Shown here: piece by piece, positions 33,320 to 42,176 of the stretch
Numbering within the stretch: position 1 is the first letter of the stretch
Layout of the letters: the number at the start of each line of letters is the position of its first letter
NCBI RefSeq assembly: GCF_042666505.1
Contig: NZ_JBHTDN010000004.1
Location: 554,260 to 618,259, forward strand
Origin: Parapedobacter sp042666505
GTDB taxonomy: Bacteria > Bacteroidota > Bacteroidia > Sphingobacteriales > Sphingobacteriaceae
Length of the DNA: 64,000 bases
Reading direction: 5' to 3'
Notes under the pieces: model-generated
Seen by the model: only the letters and a program-made list of their open reading frames with translations
What the model was told of the DNA's origin: nothing
The model's database searches: none
Program-made: the position numbers and the translations under genes

Positions 33320-34228
33320 CTAGCCCAATTCGGTAATCAGCTCGTGGTTAATAAAAGCACCGGCGACGGTGCCCGCAGCCACGGCTGACGCCACACTTCG
33401 GAATTTTGTTGCGTTATCGCCGGCTGCAGAGACGCCCGGCACCGTGGTTTTTTGAAATTCGTCCACTTTGATGTGTCCACTTGGCAGGAGCTCGCAGCCC
33501 AGCTTTGCGGGTATCAGACAATGCTGCACAAAGGGCGCGGCAATGTAAAGTGCTTTCAAAGCCACCATGGTTCCGTCCGATAGCTTCACATGGCTTAAGG
33601 ATCCATCGGTATGCACAATTCGGTTTACCGGCGTTTCCACCACGGTTATGCCCCGGGCAGCCAGTTGCTCCAGTTGAGTCGTGCTGATCGTGCTTGTGCC
33701 GTTCGTAAACACGGTTAGCTGCTTTGTCCAGTGATGAATCAGCCGTGCTTTTTCGAAAGCCATTTCTCCGTTGATAAGAAGGCCGGTTGGCATATCGCGG
33801 TATTCGTAACCGTGGCAATAAGGGCAATGGATGGCGGAGATGCCCCAGCAGTCGTTGATGCCTTCTATCTCAGGAAGCTGATCCTTGATTCCGGTGGCAA
33901 ACAACAGTTTTTTGGCGCTTATCTTTTTGCCCGATACCATTTCAATTTGAAAGTCCAGATTCGAGCCGCTTGCATCACGTACTTCGTCTGAGAGCCAATG
34001 GATCGTAGGGTAGGCAAGTACTTGCTCCCGGCCAACCGCCGAGATGTGTGCGGGCGTATGGCCATCGTGGGCGAGAAAGTTATGCGAGTGAGGGGTCTGC
34101 GCATTGCAGGGCTTACCTCCATCGACGATGAGAACCCGGCGCATTGAGCGGCCCAGAGCCATCCCTGCGGCTAATCCGGCATAACTTCCGCCTACAATAA
34201 CGACTTCAAACGTGTTGTTTTCTTCCAT
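33320..34228 (-). CDS. Thioredoxin-reductase-like FAD/NAD(P) oxidoreductase
   Basis: 302 residues from the ATG at 34228; the in-frame TTG at 34234 is not preferred. FAD motif VGGSYAG (12-18), the redox CPYC at 135-138 (AIHCPYCHGYEYRD) and the C-terminal AAGDNATKFRSVASAVAAG are present. Homologues without an N-terminal extension include thioredoxin reductase, gliotoxin/holomycin-type dithiol oxidases and ferredoxin reductases. The TetR gene lies 30 bp upstream on the same strand, so both may form one unit. The convergent FMN reductase ends 9 bp away. Confidence 0.88.
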   Translation of the reverse strand: MEENNTFEVVIVGGSYAGLAAGMALGRSMRRVLIVDGGKPCNAQTPHSHNFLAHDGHTPAHISAVGREQVLAYPTIHWLSDEVRDASGSNLDFQIEMVSGKKISAKKLLFATGIKDQLPEIEGINDCWGISAIHCPYCHGYEYRDMPTGLLINGEMAFEKARLIHHWTKQLTVFTNGTSTISTTQLEQLAARGITVVETPVNRIVHTDGSLSHVKLSDGTMVALKALYIAAPFVQHCLIPAKLGCELLPSGHIKVDEFQKTTVPGVSAAGDNATKFRSVASAVAAGTVAGAFINHELITELG

Positions 34229-34258
34229 GCTCAACTAAATTGAATGAATAAATAAATG

Positions 34259-34813
34259 CTAACTCCTAATTCCCCGGCTGAATGTGAGCCAAGCAAATTG
34301 TTTTTGACTTTGTTCAGCAACTGAGCCCATGGCGACAGACTTCACTGCTGTGTTGACTACACCCGCGAAAAAATCACACATCCATGCCGCCGTAACGTGT
34401 TTGGTTGCAATGCCCGACTCCTGTAGCTGAACGAAGAATTGAAAAAGACGCGCTTGCATGCTGTCGTAGGTTGCGCAGTCATCGTTGTGGTGTTGATGTT
34501 GGTGCCCTTCGCTGCTATGTAGTTTATGGAAAAACGCGTATTTAGCCCCGCAATCTATTGCGGCATACAGTAACTGCTCCAATTGTGCGATCGGGTCAGC
34601 CGCTTGTTGAAATACCCGGCCCATTGCCTCGCTGCATCGCTTTCGGATGTCAAGACTGCACGCGGTCAGCAAAGCATTTCGGTCCACAAAATAACGATGA
34701 AGGGTTCGCCGGGTAACCGGTACCTTGTCGGCAACGCGTTCTAAAGCAGCAGATGGATCGTCGTTAAAAACGATGATAGCCGCATCAATGATTTTTTGCT
34801 TAGTATCTCGCAT
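34259..34813 (-). CDS. TetR/AcrR family transcriptional regulator
   Basis: 184 residues from the ATG at 34813 (MRDTKQKIIDAAIIVF); the longer frame starts with GTG and lacks family residues. The HTH is ALERVADKVPVTRRTLHRYFVDRNALL (residues ~20-46; key TRRTLHRYF). The ligand domain holds a His-rich segment HKLHSSEGHQHQHH near 97-110, which might bind metal. It is probably autoregulated through the palindrome 40 bp upstream and may control the oxidoreductase downstream and the divergent dipeptidase. Confidence 0.88.
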   Translation of the reverse strand: MRDTKQKIIDAAIIVFNDDPSAALERVADKVPVTRRTLHRYFVDRNALLTACSLDIRKRCSEAMGRVFQQAADPIAQLEQLLYAAIDCGAKYAFFHKLHSSEGHQHQHHNDDCATYDSMQARLFQFFVQLQESGIATKHVTAAWMCDFFAGVVNTAVKSVAMGSVAEQSQKQFAWLTFSRGIRS

Positions 34814-34852
34814 ATCAGTATGTCGCAAAGTAACGACAAATTTCTCATAAAT

Positions 34853-34870
34853 GTGACATCTTGATGTCAC
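34853..34870. promoter_or_regulatory. Perfect palindromic operator, probable TetR-family binding site
   Basis: GTGACATC-TT-GATGTCAC, 8-bp perfect arms with a 2-base centre, in the gap between the TetR gene (minus) and the dipeptidase gene (plus). The size and position are those of TetR-family operators. Binding by this TetR is an inference from location. Confidence 0.65.
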
Positions 34871-34916
34871 GTTTCGCGAATGCGGACCGCAAGCATTCTT
34901 AATGCGTGATCTTTCG

Positions 34917-34924
34917 TATCTTTA
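34917..34924 (+). promoter_or_regulatory. -7-like box of the dipeptidase gene
   Basis: TATCTTTA matches TAnnTTTG in all but the last base. It ends four bases before the ATG at 34929, so if used the transcript would be leaderless or nearly so. It also argues against the upstream ATG at 34902, which lies before the box. Confidence 0.35.
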
Positions 34925-34928
34925 TTTC

Positions 34929-36164
34929 ATGAATGAGATTGCATTTACTGCGTTAGCCAGCATGACCCTGTCGGGCGTTGCCGCTTTCGGCCAGACGTAT
35001 GATGATCCGGCGATTAAGATAAAAGCAGCAGAAATTCATGCCGCAGTCCTTACGTTGGATACCCATGCAGATGTCCCTGCCTATCTGGTTGCTCATCCAG
35101 GTTTTGATCTTTCGAAAACACATAATCCACGAACGACCGGTTCCCGGGTTGATTTTCCCCGAATGAGACAAGGAGGGCTGGATGCGATGTTTTTTGCCGT
35201 CTATCTCGGACAGGGACCTCGTACCGAGGCGGGCAATGAGGATGCAAAAAGACGAGCCAAATTATTGTTTGATGTTATTCACAAGAGCGTATCCGATCAC
35301 CCGGATCTGGCAGGTCTTGCTACCACGGAGGAAGACGCTTATGTATTGGAAAAAGAAGGGAAGCGAGCGATATTTATCGGTATCGAAAATGGATGGGCCA
35401 TCGGTCGAGATCTTTCGTTATTGAAAACGTATTACGATTTGGGTGCGCGGTACATGACGTTGTGCCATACGCGCAACAACGATATCTGTGACTCATCCAC
35501 AGATCCGACAGGCGCGGAACATCAGGGGCTAAGTCCGTTCGGTGAAGAAGTGGTGAAGGAAATGAACCGGTTGGGGATGTTGGTGGATATTTCGCATGTC
35601 TCGGACGAAACCTTCTGGGACTGCCTGGCGTTGTCGAAAGCGCCCATTGTCGCTACCCACAGTTCCGCGCGCGCCATATATCATCATCGGCGCAATTTGT
35701 CAGACGAGATGATCAAGGCATTAGCGGCGAAAGGAGGGGTCATCCAGATGAATATGTACAGCGGTTATCTAAAAAGTGACAATCCGAAGCGTACGGCTGC
35801 GATGAAGGCGCTCCATGCAAAATATCCACGTGTGAACGAGCTGACGGACATACAGCGGGAAGAAAGGCGCATGGCATTGCAGGAAATCAACAACCGTTAT
35901 CCAATCGTGCTGGCCACGCTACAGCAAGTCGTAGACCACATCGACCATATTGTTGATCTAGTTGGCGTAGATCACGTAGGCATTGGTCCGGATCTGGATG
36001 GCGGAGGTGGTGTTAGAGGGATGTATGATGTCAGTGAAGCGGGTAATATTACGTATGAATTGGTCAAGCGCGGCTATAGTGAAGCAGATATAGGGAAAAT
36101 CTGGAGCGGAAATTTTTTTCGCGTTATGAACGAAGCACGACGCGTAGCGCAGGAACTAAACTGA
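34929..36164 (+). CDS. Membrane dipeptidase (peptidase family M19)
   Basis: 411 residues from the ATG at 34929 (an upstream ATG at 34902 adds nine residues). The signal peptide MNEIAFTALASMTLSGVAAFGQ is followed by a zinc amidohydrolase barrel. Ligand motifs are TLDTHADVPAYL (HxD), GIENGWA (bridging Glu), CHTRNNDICDSS, DISHVSDETFWDC and ATHSSARAIYHHRRNL. The late VGVDHVGIGPDLDGGG is the substrate Asp region. It hydrolyses dipeptides, often with D-residues, at the cell surface. Divergent from the TetR gene across the palindrome. Confidence 0.93.
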   Translation: MNEIAFTALASMTLSGVAAFGQTYDDPAIKIKAAEIHAAVLTLDTHADVPAYLVAHPGFDLSKTHNPRTTGSRVDFPRMRQGGLDAMFFAVYLGQGPRTEAGNEDAKRRAKLLFDVIHKSVSDHPDLAGLATTEEDAYVLEKEGKRAIFIGIENGWAIGRDLSLLKTYYDLGARYMTLCHTRNNDICDSSTDPTGAEHQGLSPFGEEVVKEMNRLGMLVDISHVSDETFWDCLALSKAPIVATHSSARAIYHHRRNLSDEMIKALAAKGGVIQMNMYSGYLKSDNPKRTAAMKALHAKYPRVNELTDIQREERRMALQEINNRYPIVLATLQQVVDHIDHIVDLVGVDHVGIGPDLDGGGGVRGMYDVSEAGNITYELVKRGYSEADIGKIWSGNFFRVMNEARRVAQELN

Positions 36165-36180
36165 ACCGAACGTTGACCGA

Positions 36181-37362
36181 CTATTGCTTTCGTGGATGTG
36201 AGGCTATGACCGACGAATAAATTTCCGTCAACAGCAGCCGGTTCCGTTCGGCGGTATAAAATTTTTCGTAAGACTGCTTGGCTCCGCTCCCCAGGCGATG
36301 CCTGTAGGCGTTTTCCGTGGCAAGCCATAATTTTGCTTTTTCCCGCAGTGCTTCGGCGTCTCCTGGGGTAAAAAGCCACCCGTTTTGTCCATCTTGTACC
36401 ATCGACTGCATGGCTCCTAGGTCACTAACAATTACCGGTGTGCCTGCGGCAAATGCCTCCAGTAGGGTCATGGGCATGCCCTCGTACCAAATGGAAGGAA
36501 AGATAAGGGCCGTGCAGGAGGCCAGTAACGGGGTAATAGCGGCTTGATCGAGCGCACCGAAGTAAGTGATGTGCGGGGAGACGCCAGCAATCTTCATCAC
36601 CTCATTCCGTAACGGGCCGTCGCCCACGATCTGCAAGGGTAGGTCTGTGCCCGCAAATGCCTCCAAAAGTACGTTTATTCCCTTTTCTGGTGTGAGTCTG
36701 CCGATGAATAGAAAAGGGGCTGTTTGTGGGCGGTCAGTGTGTCGCGGCGGGCTTTGACCGACTGCGGCAAAGTTGGGCTTGGTTACGTATTTTTCGGCGG
36801 ATAAACCAAAGGAAGAGCGGATAAACAGCTGTTTAGCAAAATCGGTAAGCGTAAGGTACCGATCCACCATTTGCCAGGTGCCTATTTTTTTATGCAACCA
36901 AACGGTTAGCGCCAACCAAAAAGTTTTAATACGCGATCGGCTATGGACACCCAGGCGGATCGCGCGCCAGGGAAATCCCTTGTGGATACTATCGATAAAT
37001 AGCTTTCCGTCGTAGAATAAGGTTGCGGATGGACATAATAGACGGTAATTGTGCAGCGTCATCACAACCGGAATGCCCGTCCGTTTGGCAATCCGGATGG
37101 CAATCGGTCCTATCGCATAGTGCAAATTGTGAATATGGATAATATCCGGGCGGTGCCGTTTTATGGCACGTTTTACTTTTTGCGCCGCCCAAATGTTCAA
37201 GGGGGACCAAAATGTCTGCCACATACCCATCCATCCTTTTCGATTGTGGAAAGTCACCAGTTCTACGTTTTCCGTTCCACCCAGTAGGCGCTTTTCTTGG
37301 GCAACGACGGTGTCTTCCCCGCCGGGGTTTTGATAGTGATTGTGTATAATGAGAATGCGCAT
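36181..37362 (-). CDS. Glycosyltransferase family 4 protein
   Basis: 393 residues, GT-B fold. The N-lobe has ILIIHNHYQNPGGEDTVV, HIHNLHYAIGPIAI and TLHNYRLLCPSATLFYDG (typical of GT4 transferases for surface polysaccharides). The C-lobe has FLFIGRLTPEKGINVLLEAF, VGDGPL and the donor-binding EGMPMTLLEAFAAGTPVIVSD with the E-x7-E motif. Donor and acceptor are unknown. It stands alone, not in a polysaccharide cluster. Confidence 0.9.
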   Translation of the reverse strand: MRILIIHNHYQNPGGEDTVVAQEKRLLGGTENVELVTFHNRKGWMGMWQTFWSPLNIWAAQKVKRAIKRHRPDIIHIHNLHYAIGPIAIRIAKRTGIPVVMTLHNYRLLCPSATLFYDGKLFIDSIHKGFPWRAIRLGVHSRSRIKTFWLALTVWLHKKIGTWQMVDRYLTLTDFAKQLFIRSSFGLSAEKYVTKPNFAAVGQSPPRHTDRPQTAPFLFIGRLTPEKGINVLLEAFAGTDLPLQIVGDGPLRNEVMKIAGVSPHITYFGALDQAAITPLLASCTALIFPSIWYEGMPMTLLEAFAAGTPVIVSDLGAMQSMVQDGQNGWLFTPGDAEALREKAKLWLATENAYRHRLGSGAKQSYEKFYTAERNRLLLTEIYSSVIASHPRKQ

Positions 37363-37406
37363 GGATGCCGATGAGAAAGCAAAGCTACAAAATGTGTGAA
37401 AATTCC

Positions 37407-37414
37407 TATCTTTA
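37407..37414 (+). promoter_or_regulatory. -7-like box of the zinc-ribbon gene
   Basis: TATCTTTA, one base off TAnnTTTG, 42 bases before the ATG at 37457. No clear -33 element. Confidence 0.35.
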
Positions 37415-37456
37415 AAGCATCATCTTTCAAACGGATATCAAACGAAACCAATTGCT

Positions 37457-37807
37457 ATGGAAAAGAAATGCCTGGACTGCGGCCGACCGATTTCGGGGCG
37501 TGCCGATAAAAAATTTTGCGACGACGGGTGCCGGGGCAATTATAACAATAAGCGGTACAGCGAAGACAATAGCTACTTACGCAGGGTGAACAGCATTTTG
37601 AAGCGCAACCGAAAAATTCTCGAAGTTCTGACTACCGACGGGAGGACGAAAGTAACCTGGAAGACACTCATGCGTGAAGGGTTTAACTTTGAGTACATCA
37701 CCGAAATGTATGAGACAGGAAAAGGTCTGCAATACCGATTTTGTTATGAATACGGTTATTTGCTCCTGGAAGACGGAGAAGTTTTGCTGGTGAAAAGAAA
37801 AAATTAG
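37457..37807 (+). CDS. Small zinc-ribbon protein, function unknown
   Basis: 116 residues. An N-terminal treble-clef-like ribbon with C5-x2-C8-x12-C21-x3-C25 (CLDCGRPISGRADKKFC, then DDGC) is followed by an Arg/Asn-rich stretch and a helical/strand C-terminus (YRFCYEYGYLLLEDGEVLLVKR). Such proteins are conserved in Bacteroidota without a known role; RNA or DNA binding is plausible. Its TAG stop overlaps the TAA of the convergent deoR-type gene (shared bases at 37805-37806). Confidence 0.82.
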   Translation: MEKKCLDCGRPISGRADKKFCDDGCRGNYNNKRYSEDNSYLRRVNSILKRNRKILEVLTTDGRTKVTWKTLMREGFNFEYITEMYETGKGLQYRFCYEYGYLLLEDGEVLLVKRKN

Positions 37808-38568
37808 GTAACAATGACTTTGATGCCCCGCTCCTGAAGTTCCTTGACGACGTTGTCGGAAACCCCTTGGTCCGTGACAACATATTGTACCTGCTCCAAT
37901 TCGCATATTTTCCCTATGCCGCGTTTACCGAATTTCGAACTGTCGGCCAATACCACAATAATCTGCGAGGCATTGATCATTTTTTGGTTGATGTTGGCTT
38001 CGGTGAGGTTGCTGATCGAGAAGCCGAAATCGAAATCAATGCCATCCACGCCAATGAAAAGAACGCCGCATGATACGCGATCGAGCATATATTCGGCGTA
38101 TGCGCCCGCTACGGACGATGAATTAGGACGGATAAGTCCGCCAAGCTGCAGCACTTCCACGTTCGGTCGGTTGCAAAGTTCCATCGTTACCTTGATTGCA
38201 GGAGTGATGACGGTAAGTGGCTTGACTGGATGCAGGTAGTGCGCAAATTCAAATGCGGTCGTGCCGGAACCAATGATGATCGCGTCGTTTTCACCGATCA
38301 GTTTGACCGCGGCCTGAGCAATTTTCTTCTTTTGATCCGCATTGATGGTAGCCTTTTCGTAAATAGGGCGATCAATGGTATACGGATTGGTGAGCGATGC
38401 GCCTCCACGGGTAATGAAAATAAGTCCCTTATCTTCTAAAAACTTCAAATCTTTCCGGATCGTTACACCTGACACCTGCGTTAGGTCTATCAATTCGGGG
38501 ATTGTGATTTGACCCTTATTTTTAAGACGTTCCAAAATAAACTGGTGTCGTTTGGTGATATTTTTCAT
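37804..38568 (-). CDS. DeoR/GlpR-family transcriptional repressor
   Basis: 254 residues. The DeoR HTH has RHQFILERLKNKGQITIPELI and LTQVSGVTIRKDLKFLEDKGLI, and the sensor domain is the DeoRC phosphosugar-isomerase-like fold (IIGSGTTAFEFAHYL, ADSSKFGKRG). Family repressors respond to phosphorylated sugars or polyols such as glycerol-3-P or fructose-1-P. It is divergent from the first susC with 360 bp between. A 10-mer at its own start recurs before susC and before the polyol permease, so it is the likely regulator of the 38.9-58.6 kb genes. Confidence 0.92.
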   Translation of the reverse strand: MKNITKRHQFILERLKNKGQITIPELIDLTQVSGVTIRKDLKFLEDKGLIFITRGGASLTNPYTIDRPIYEKATINADQKKKIAQAAVKLIGENDAIIIGSGTTAFEFAHYLHPVKPLTVITPAIKVTMELCNRPNVEVLQLGGLIRPNSSSVAGAYAEYMLDRVSCGVLFIGVDGIDFDFGFSISNLTEANINQKMINASQIIVVLADSSKFGKRGIGKICELEQVQYVVTDQGVSDNVVKELQERGIKVIVT

Positions 38569-38578
38569 GTTTAAATAA

Positions 38579-38600
38579 TGTTAAATTTATTTTAACAGCT
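38579..38600. promoter_or_regulatory. Candidate DeoR autoregulatory site
   Basis: TGTTAAATTTATTTTAACAG, starting 11 bases before the deoR ATG. It contains the shared 10-mer TGTTAAATTT and the inverted repeat GTTAAA / TTTAAC. The position would block deoR transcription or initiation. Confidence 0.45.
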
Positions 38601-38734
38601 TGAAACCGTATTTACTTGCAATGATAATTGATTTTTCTTGATAAATGAAACGATTGCTGTTTTTTAGACGGGTTAAAACACTTCCTGTTGAAGGAGTATT
38701 ATGTTAATAAATGTTTACTTTATTATTATTTTTT

Positions 38735-38773
38735 ATTTTATTTTGTTTTTAAATATTTTATTTTGTTAAATTT
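38735..38773. promoter_or_regulatory. Direct-repeat operator candidate upstream of susC
   Basis: ATTTTATTTTGTT occurs twice without mismatch at 38735-38747 and 38755-38767, a 20-bp period (about two helical turns). The second copy runs into the shared 10-mer TGTTAAATTT (38764-38773). DeoR-family repressors often bind direct repeats. Confidence 0.5.
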
Positions 38774-38804
38774 GTGATGTTATAAACCTTTAAAAATAAT
38801 CGCA

Positions 38805-38858
38805 ATGAAAGCTAATGGAATAAAAGGGGTATGCCAATACTGCACTGCCGGCTGGTAA
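38805..38858 (+). CDS. Possible 17-residue leader peptide upstream of susC
   Basis: The short frame encodes MKANGIKGVCQYCTAGW and stops 70 bases before the susC ATG. An A-rich AATCGCA precedes the ATG, similar to other starts in the window. The CxxC and the terminal Trp are notable. Frames this short occur by chance, so translation is unproven. It could couple translation to susC expression or encode a small peptide. Confidence 0.25.
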   Translation: MKANGIKGVCQYCTAGW

Positions 38859-38928
38859 ACCCAAGATCTGTTCTGCTTGCTTTTTGTCAATATATATCAT
38901 TAAATAATTAATAATTAGCTAAATCACA

Positions 38929-41900
38929 ATGACTAAACGAATCTACTATTTGTTATTGTTTGCTTTGTTGTCTGCACAGGTAAGTCTGGCGCAGCAGCAG
39001 GTGCGCTTGGGCGGCCGGGTTATCGATGACCAGGGATTCCCGGTAGAGGGCGCCACGATTCAGGCATCCCGTTCAGGGCATGTAACACAGTCTGCAGCCG
39101 ACGGCACATTTTCGCTGGATGTCCACCGCGGAGAAGAAATTTCCGTCAGTCTGGTCGGCTACGAGACTCAAAAAGTAATTTACGAGGGGCAGCCGTCATT
39201 ACAGCTGCAGCTTCATCCCGAACAGCGGAGTTTGGATGAAGTGGTCGTGGTAGGCTACGGGACGCAACGCCGACGTGATTTGGTGGGAGCAGTCGAGCAA
39301 ATCGGCGGCGAACAATTACAAAACCGCGGGAATATGAACATCTCACGATCACTTCAAGGCGCAATGCCGGGATTGAATATCTCGATGCGCGATGGCAAAC
39401 CTTCGCGGGGTGCGACCCTCAATCTCCGTGGCACAGGCAGTATCGGAGCCGGCGGCGGGGCACTGATCCTGATCGACGGAGTGGAAGGTGACATGACCAC
39501 CGTCAATCCCGACGACGTGGAAAGCGTGAGTATTTTGAAAGATGCTTCCTCAGCAGCGGTGTATGGCGCCAGAGGTGCGTTCGGTGTCGTGTTGATTACC
39601 ACAAAAAAGGCGGCTGAGGGAAAGCCGAGAATTAATTACAGCGGGGGTGTGTCGCGGCATCAGCGACTGGTAAAAATGGAAGACAATGTCGTGACCAATG
39701 GCTTGCAATGGACCGACGGCTGGTATAGTGCCTATATGGAGGGCATGGATTTGGGAACGCCCCCGGGGGGAATAAATAATGTGTTCAAATACTCGACCGA
39801 GTGGTACAACGAGTTGCAAAAGCGGGATGCAGACCCTACGTTGGAGAAGATGCGCGTGAATAGCAATGGTGAATACGAGTATTTCGGTAATACCAATTGG
39901 TTTGATGTGGTGTATCGCGATTATAACCTCTCGACTGAGCACAACCTCAGTATGTCCGGTGGATCCGATCGGGCAAAATATTACTTATCGGGGCGGTATT
40001 TTGATCAGGGTGGAATTTACAATGCAGGAAATGAAAACTACAAACAGTACAATGTGCGGGCGAAAGGACAAATTCAGCTAACGCCGAAGTTGGTGCTTGA
40101 CAATAATATGGATTTTATCCGCCGGAATATCCACCAGCCGATGGTCATGTATGACCGTCAGTTAATCCCCCGGATGCTCGAACACCAAGGATACCCCATG
40201 ACGTTGGAGCGTAACCTGGATGGTACCTGGACCGAGGCGGCCGTTTACACGGGGTGGGCTGGCTTCGTGGAGGGCACATCGTACCAGAAGAATAACAAGT
40301 TTGACCTTCGGAATATCACCGGACTGACATATACCCCGATAGCGGAACAACTGATTCTGAAAGGAGAGTTCACCTATTTGTTCAATAATTCAGAGCGCTG
40401 GCGGGTGGAAAATATGTACGATTTTTACACGGGGCCATCGATTAAGAAATCGCGGAATACGTTCAGTTCGCTGGAACATATGAACTACGATAATTCGTAC
40501 ATGGTGTTTAATGCTACCGCAAACTACATTCCGAAGTTTGAAACCGACAACCACCGCCTAAACCTGCTCGTCGGATGGAATATGGAGGAACGCCGTTCGC
40601 GTGACATACAGACCTATCGCCGCGGATTGCTCTATCCAACGAAACCTAGTTTTGCACTGATGGATGGCGATTTTTATACCAATAACCAAAGTGGTTATGA
40701 ATGGGCTTATGCGGGACTTTTCTTCCGTGGTAACTATAATTTTAAGGATCGATACCTGGTAGAGGTAAGTGGACGGTATGACGGTACTTCCAAGTTCCCT
40801 GCAAACCAACAGTGGGGCTTTTTCCCATCTGCCTCGTTGGCGTGGCGCATTGCTGAGGAGAACTTCATGCAAAGCAACCGCCGCTGGTTGGACGATTTGA
40901 AGCTGCGGCTGTCCATAGGTGGCCTTGGTAATGGTAATGTAGACCCGTATCTTTATCTGCCAACCATGCCCATTGGCCGTACGTCGCTGATCTTGGATGA
41001 TCTGCTGCAGACGTATACCTATGCGCCGGCTAATATCCCACGTGGATTGACTTGGGAAAAGGCGACTACATACGACGTCGGGCTTGACTTTACCGTGCTT
41101 AACAGGCGGCTTAGCGTAATCCTGGATTATTACGAACGCCATACGACCGATATGTTTACCGTGGGGCCAGAAGTTCCGCACGTATTCGGCGCCGCGGTGC
41201 CGAGAGGAAACAATGCAGATCTGAAGACCAAGGGATGGGAAACATCTGTGGAATGGAGAGACCAGGGTACCATCGCCGGGAAACCTTTCCAATACGGTGT
41301 AAAAGCGATGCTATGGGATAGCCGCAGCTGGGTAACCAAATTCAACAACGAAAATAAACTGTTGTCGACTTACTACGAAGGAATGGAGATCGGCGAAATC
41401 TGGGGATACCGTATACTCGGCTTGTTCAGAGACCAGCAGGATATCGATAATCACGTCGACCAATCGCGTATCATCGTTTCGGGAAGCAATATTATAAAAC
41501 CGGGAGACCTGAAATTTGCGGACCTCAACGGAGACAACGAAATCACGCCTGGTGCAAACACGGTGGGAGATCCGGGCGACCGCACCATAATCGGCAATTC
41601 TACGCCTAGATACCAGTTTGGGCTGAATCTGAACTTCTCGTGGAACCGGATCGGGCTGGTGGCTTTTATCCAAGGGGTTGGGCAGCGTCATTGGTATCCG
41701 GCTAAAGAGTCGGCATATTTCTGGGGACAGTATAACCGGCCCTACGGGTACATGCTTAACATGCATACCGGTGACAATGTATGGACAGAAGAAAACCAGA
41801 ATGCAGATGCCTATTGGCCGCGTTACCGGGGTTATCTTGCGCTAAACGCTAACCGCAGCATGACCGTTACGAACGATCGTTACCTGCAGAATGCTGCATA

Positions 41901-42162
41901 CGTACGGTTAAAAAACCTACAGCTAAACTACGCGTTTGATCAACGCCTTTGCTCAAAGTTGGGCTTGCAGGCATTGAGCCTCTACGTGGCGGGTGAAAAC
42001 CTGTATACGTGGTCTCCGATGTTCCGCGTGACACGCAACTTTGACCCCGAGGTAATTCTGGCGGGCGATACCGATTTCCGGTCGACGTCGGGTACCGATG
42101 GCGATGGATACGGCTACCCCATGCTCAATACGTATACAGTGGGAATTAATTTGACTTTTTAA
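38929..42162 (+). CDS. SusC/RagA-type TonB-dependent outer-membrane transporter
   Basis: 1077 residues. Signal peptide (LLFALLSAQVSLAQQ), a carboxypeptidase-like repeat domain (VRLGGRVIDDQGFPVEGATI) and the TonB box/hinge SLDEVVVVGYGTQ lead into the plug (DGVEGDMTTVNPDDVESVSI, KDASSAAVYGARGAFGVVLI). The barrel ends with YTVGINLTF. There is no STN domain, so no direct ECF anti-sigma link. With the SusD 14 bp downstream it forms a nutrient uptake pair across the outer membrane. First gene of the putative DeoR-controlled operon. Confidence 0.95.
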   Translation: MTKRIYYLLLFALLSAQVSLAQQQVRLGGRVIDDQGFPVEGATIQASRSGHVTQSAADGTFSLDVHRGEEISVSLVGYETQKVIYEGQPSLQLQLHPEQRSLDEVVVVGYGTQRRRDLVGAVEQIGGEQLQNRGNMNISRSLQGAMPGLNISMRDGKPSRGATLNLRGTGSIGAGGGALILIDGVEGDMTTVNPDDVESVSILKDASSAAVYGARGAFGVVLITTKKAAEGKPRINYSGGVSRHQRLVKMEDNVVTNGLQWTDGWYSAYMEGMDLGTPPGGINNVFKYSTEWYNELQKRDADPTLEKMRVNSNGEYEYFGNTNWFDVVYRDYNLSTEHNLSMSGGSDRAKYYLSGRYFDQGGIYNAGNENYKQYNVRAKGQIQLTPKLVLDNNMDFIRRNIHQPMVMYDRQLIPRMLEHQGYPMTLERNLDGTWTEAAVYTGWAGFVEGTSYQKNNKFDLRNITGLTYTPIAEQLILKGEFTYLFNNSERWRVENMYDFYTGPSIKKSRNTFSSLEHMNYDNSYMVFNATANYIPKFETDNHRLNLLVGWNMEERRSRDIQTYRRGLLYPTKPSFALMDGDFYTNNQSGYEWAYAGLFFRGNYNFKDRYLVEVSGRYDGTSKFPANQQWGFFPSASLAWRIAEENFMQSNRRWLDDLKLRLSIGGLGNGNVDPYLYLPTMPIGRTSLILDDLLQTYTYAPANIPRGLTWEKATTYDVGLDFTVLNRRLSVILDYYERHTTDMFTVGPEVPHVFGAAVPRGNNADLKTKGWETSVEWRDQGTIAGKPFQYGVKAMLWDSRSWVTKFNNENKLLSTYYEGMEIGEIWGYRILGLFRDQQDIDNHVDQSRIIVSGSNIIKPGDLKFADLNGDNEITPGANTVGDPGDRTIIGNSTPRYQFGLNLNFSWNRIGLVAFIQGVGQRHWYPAKESAYFWGQYNRPYGYMLNMHTGDNVWTEENQNADAYWPRYRGYLALNANRSMTVTNDRYLQNAAYVRLKNLQLNYAFDQRLCSKLGLQALSLYVAGENLYTWSPMFRVTRNFDPEVILAGDTDFRSTSGTDGDGYGYPMLNTYTVGINLTF

Positions 42163-42176
42163 CGGAAAACAGAACA

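Larger units (their letters stand above)
38569..38928. other. 360-bp A+T-rich regulatory gap between deoR and susC
   Basis: Very A+T-rich, with candidate DeoR sites at 38579, 38735, 38755 and 38764 and a 17-codon reading frame at 38805. It probably holds both divergent promoters. No exact TAnnTTTG box with a spaced -33 element was found. Confidence 0.6.

Noticed and set aside
40558..41292. 244-codon open frame antisense inside the first susC
   Set aside because: Shadow of the SusC barrel; no start context and no family motif.
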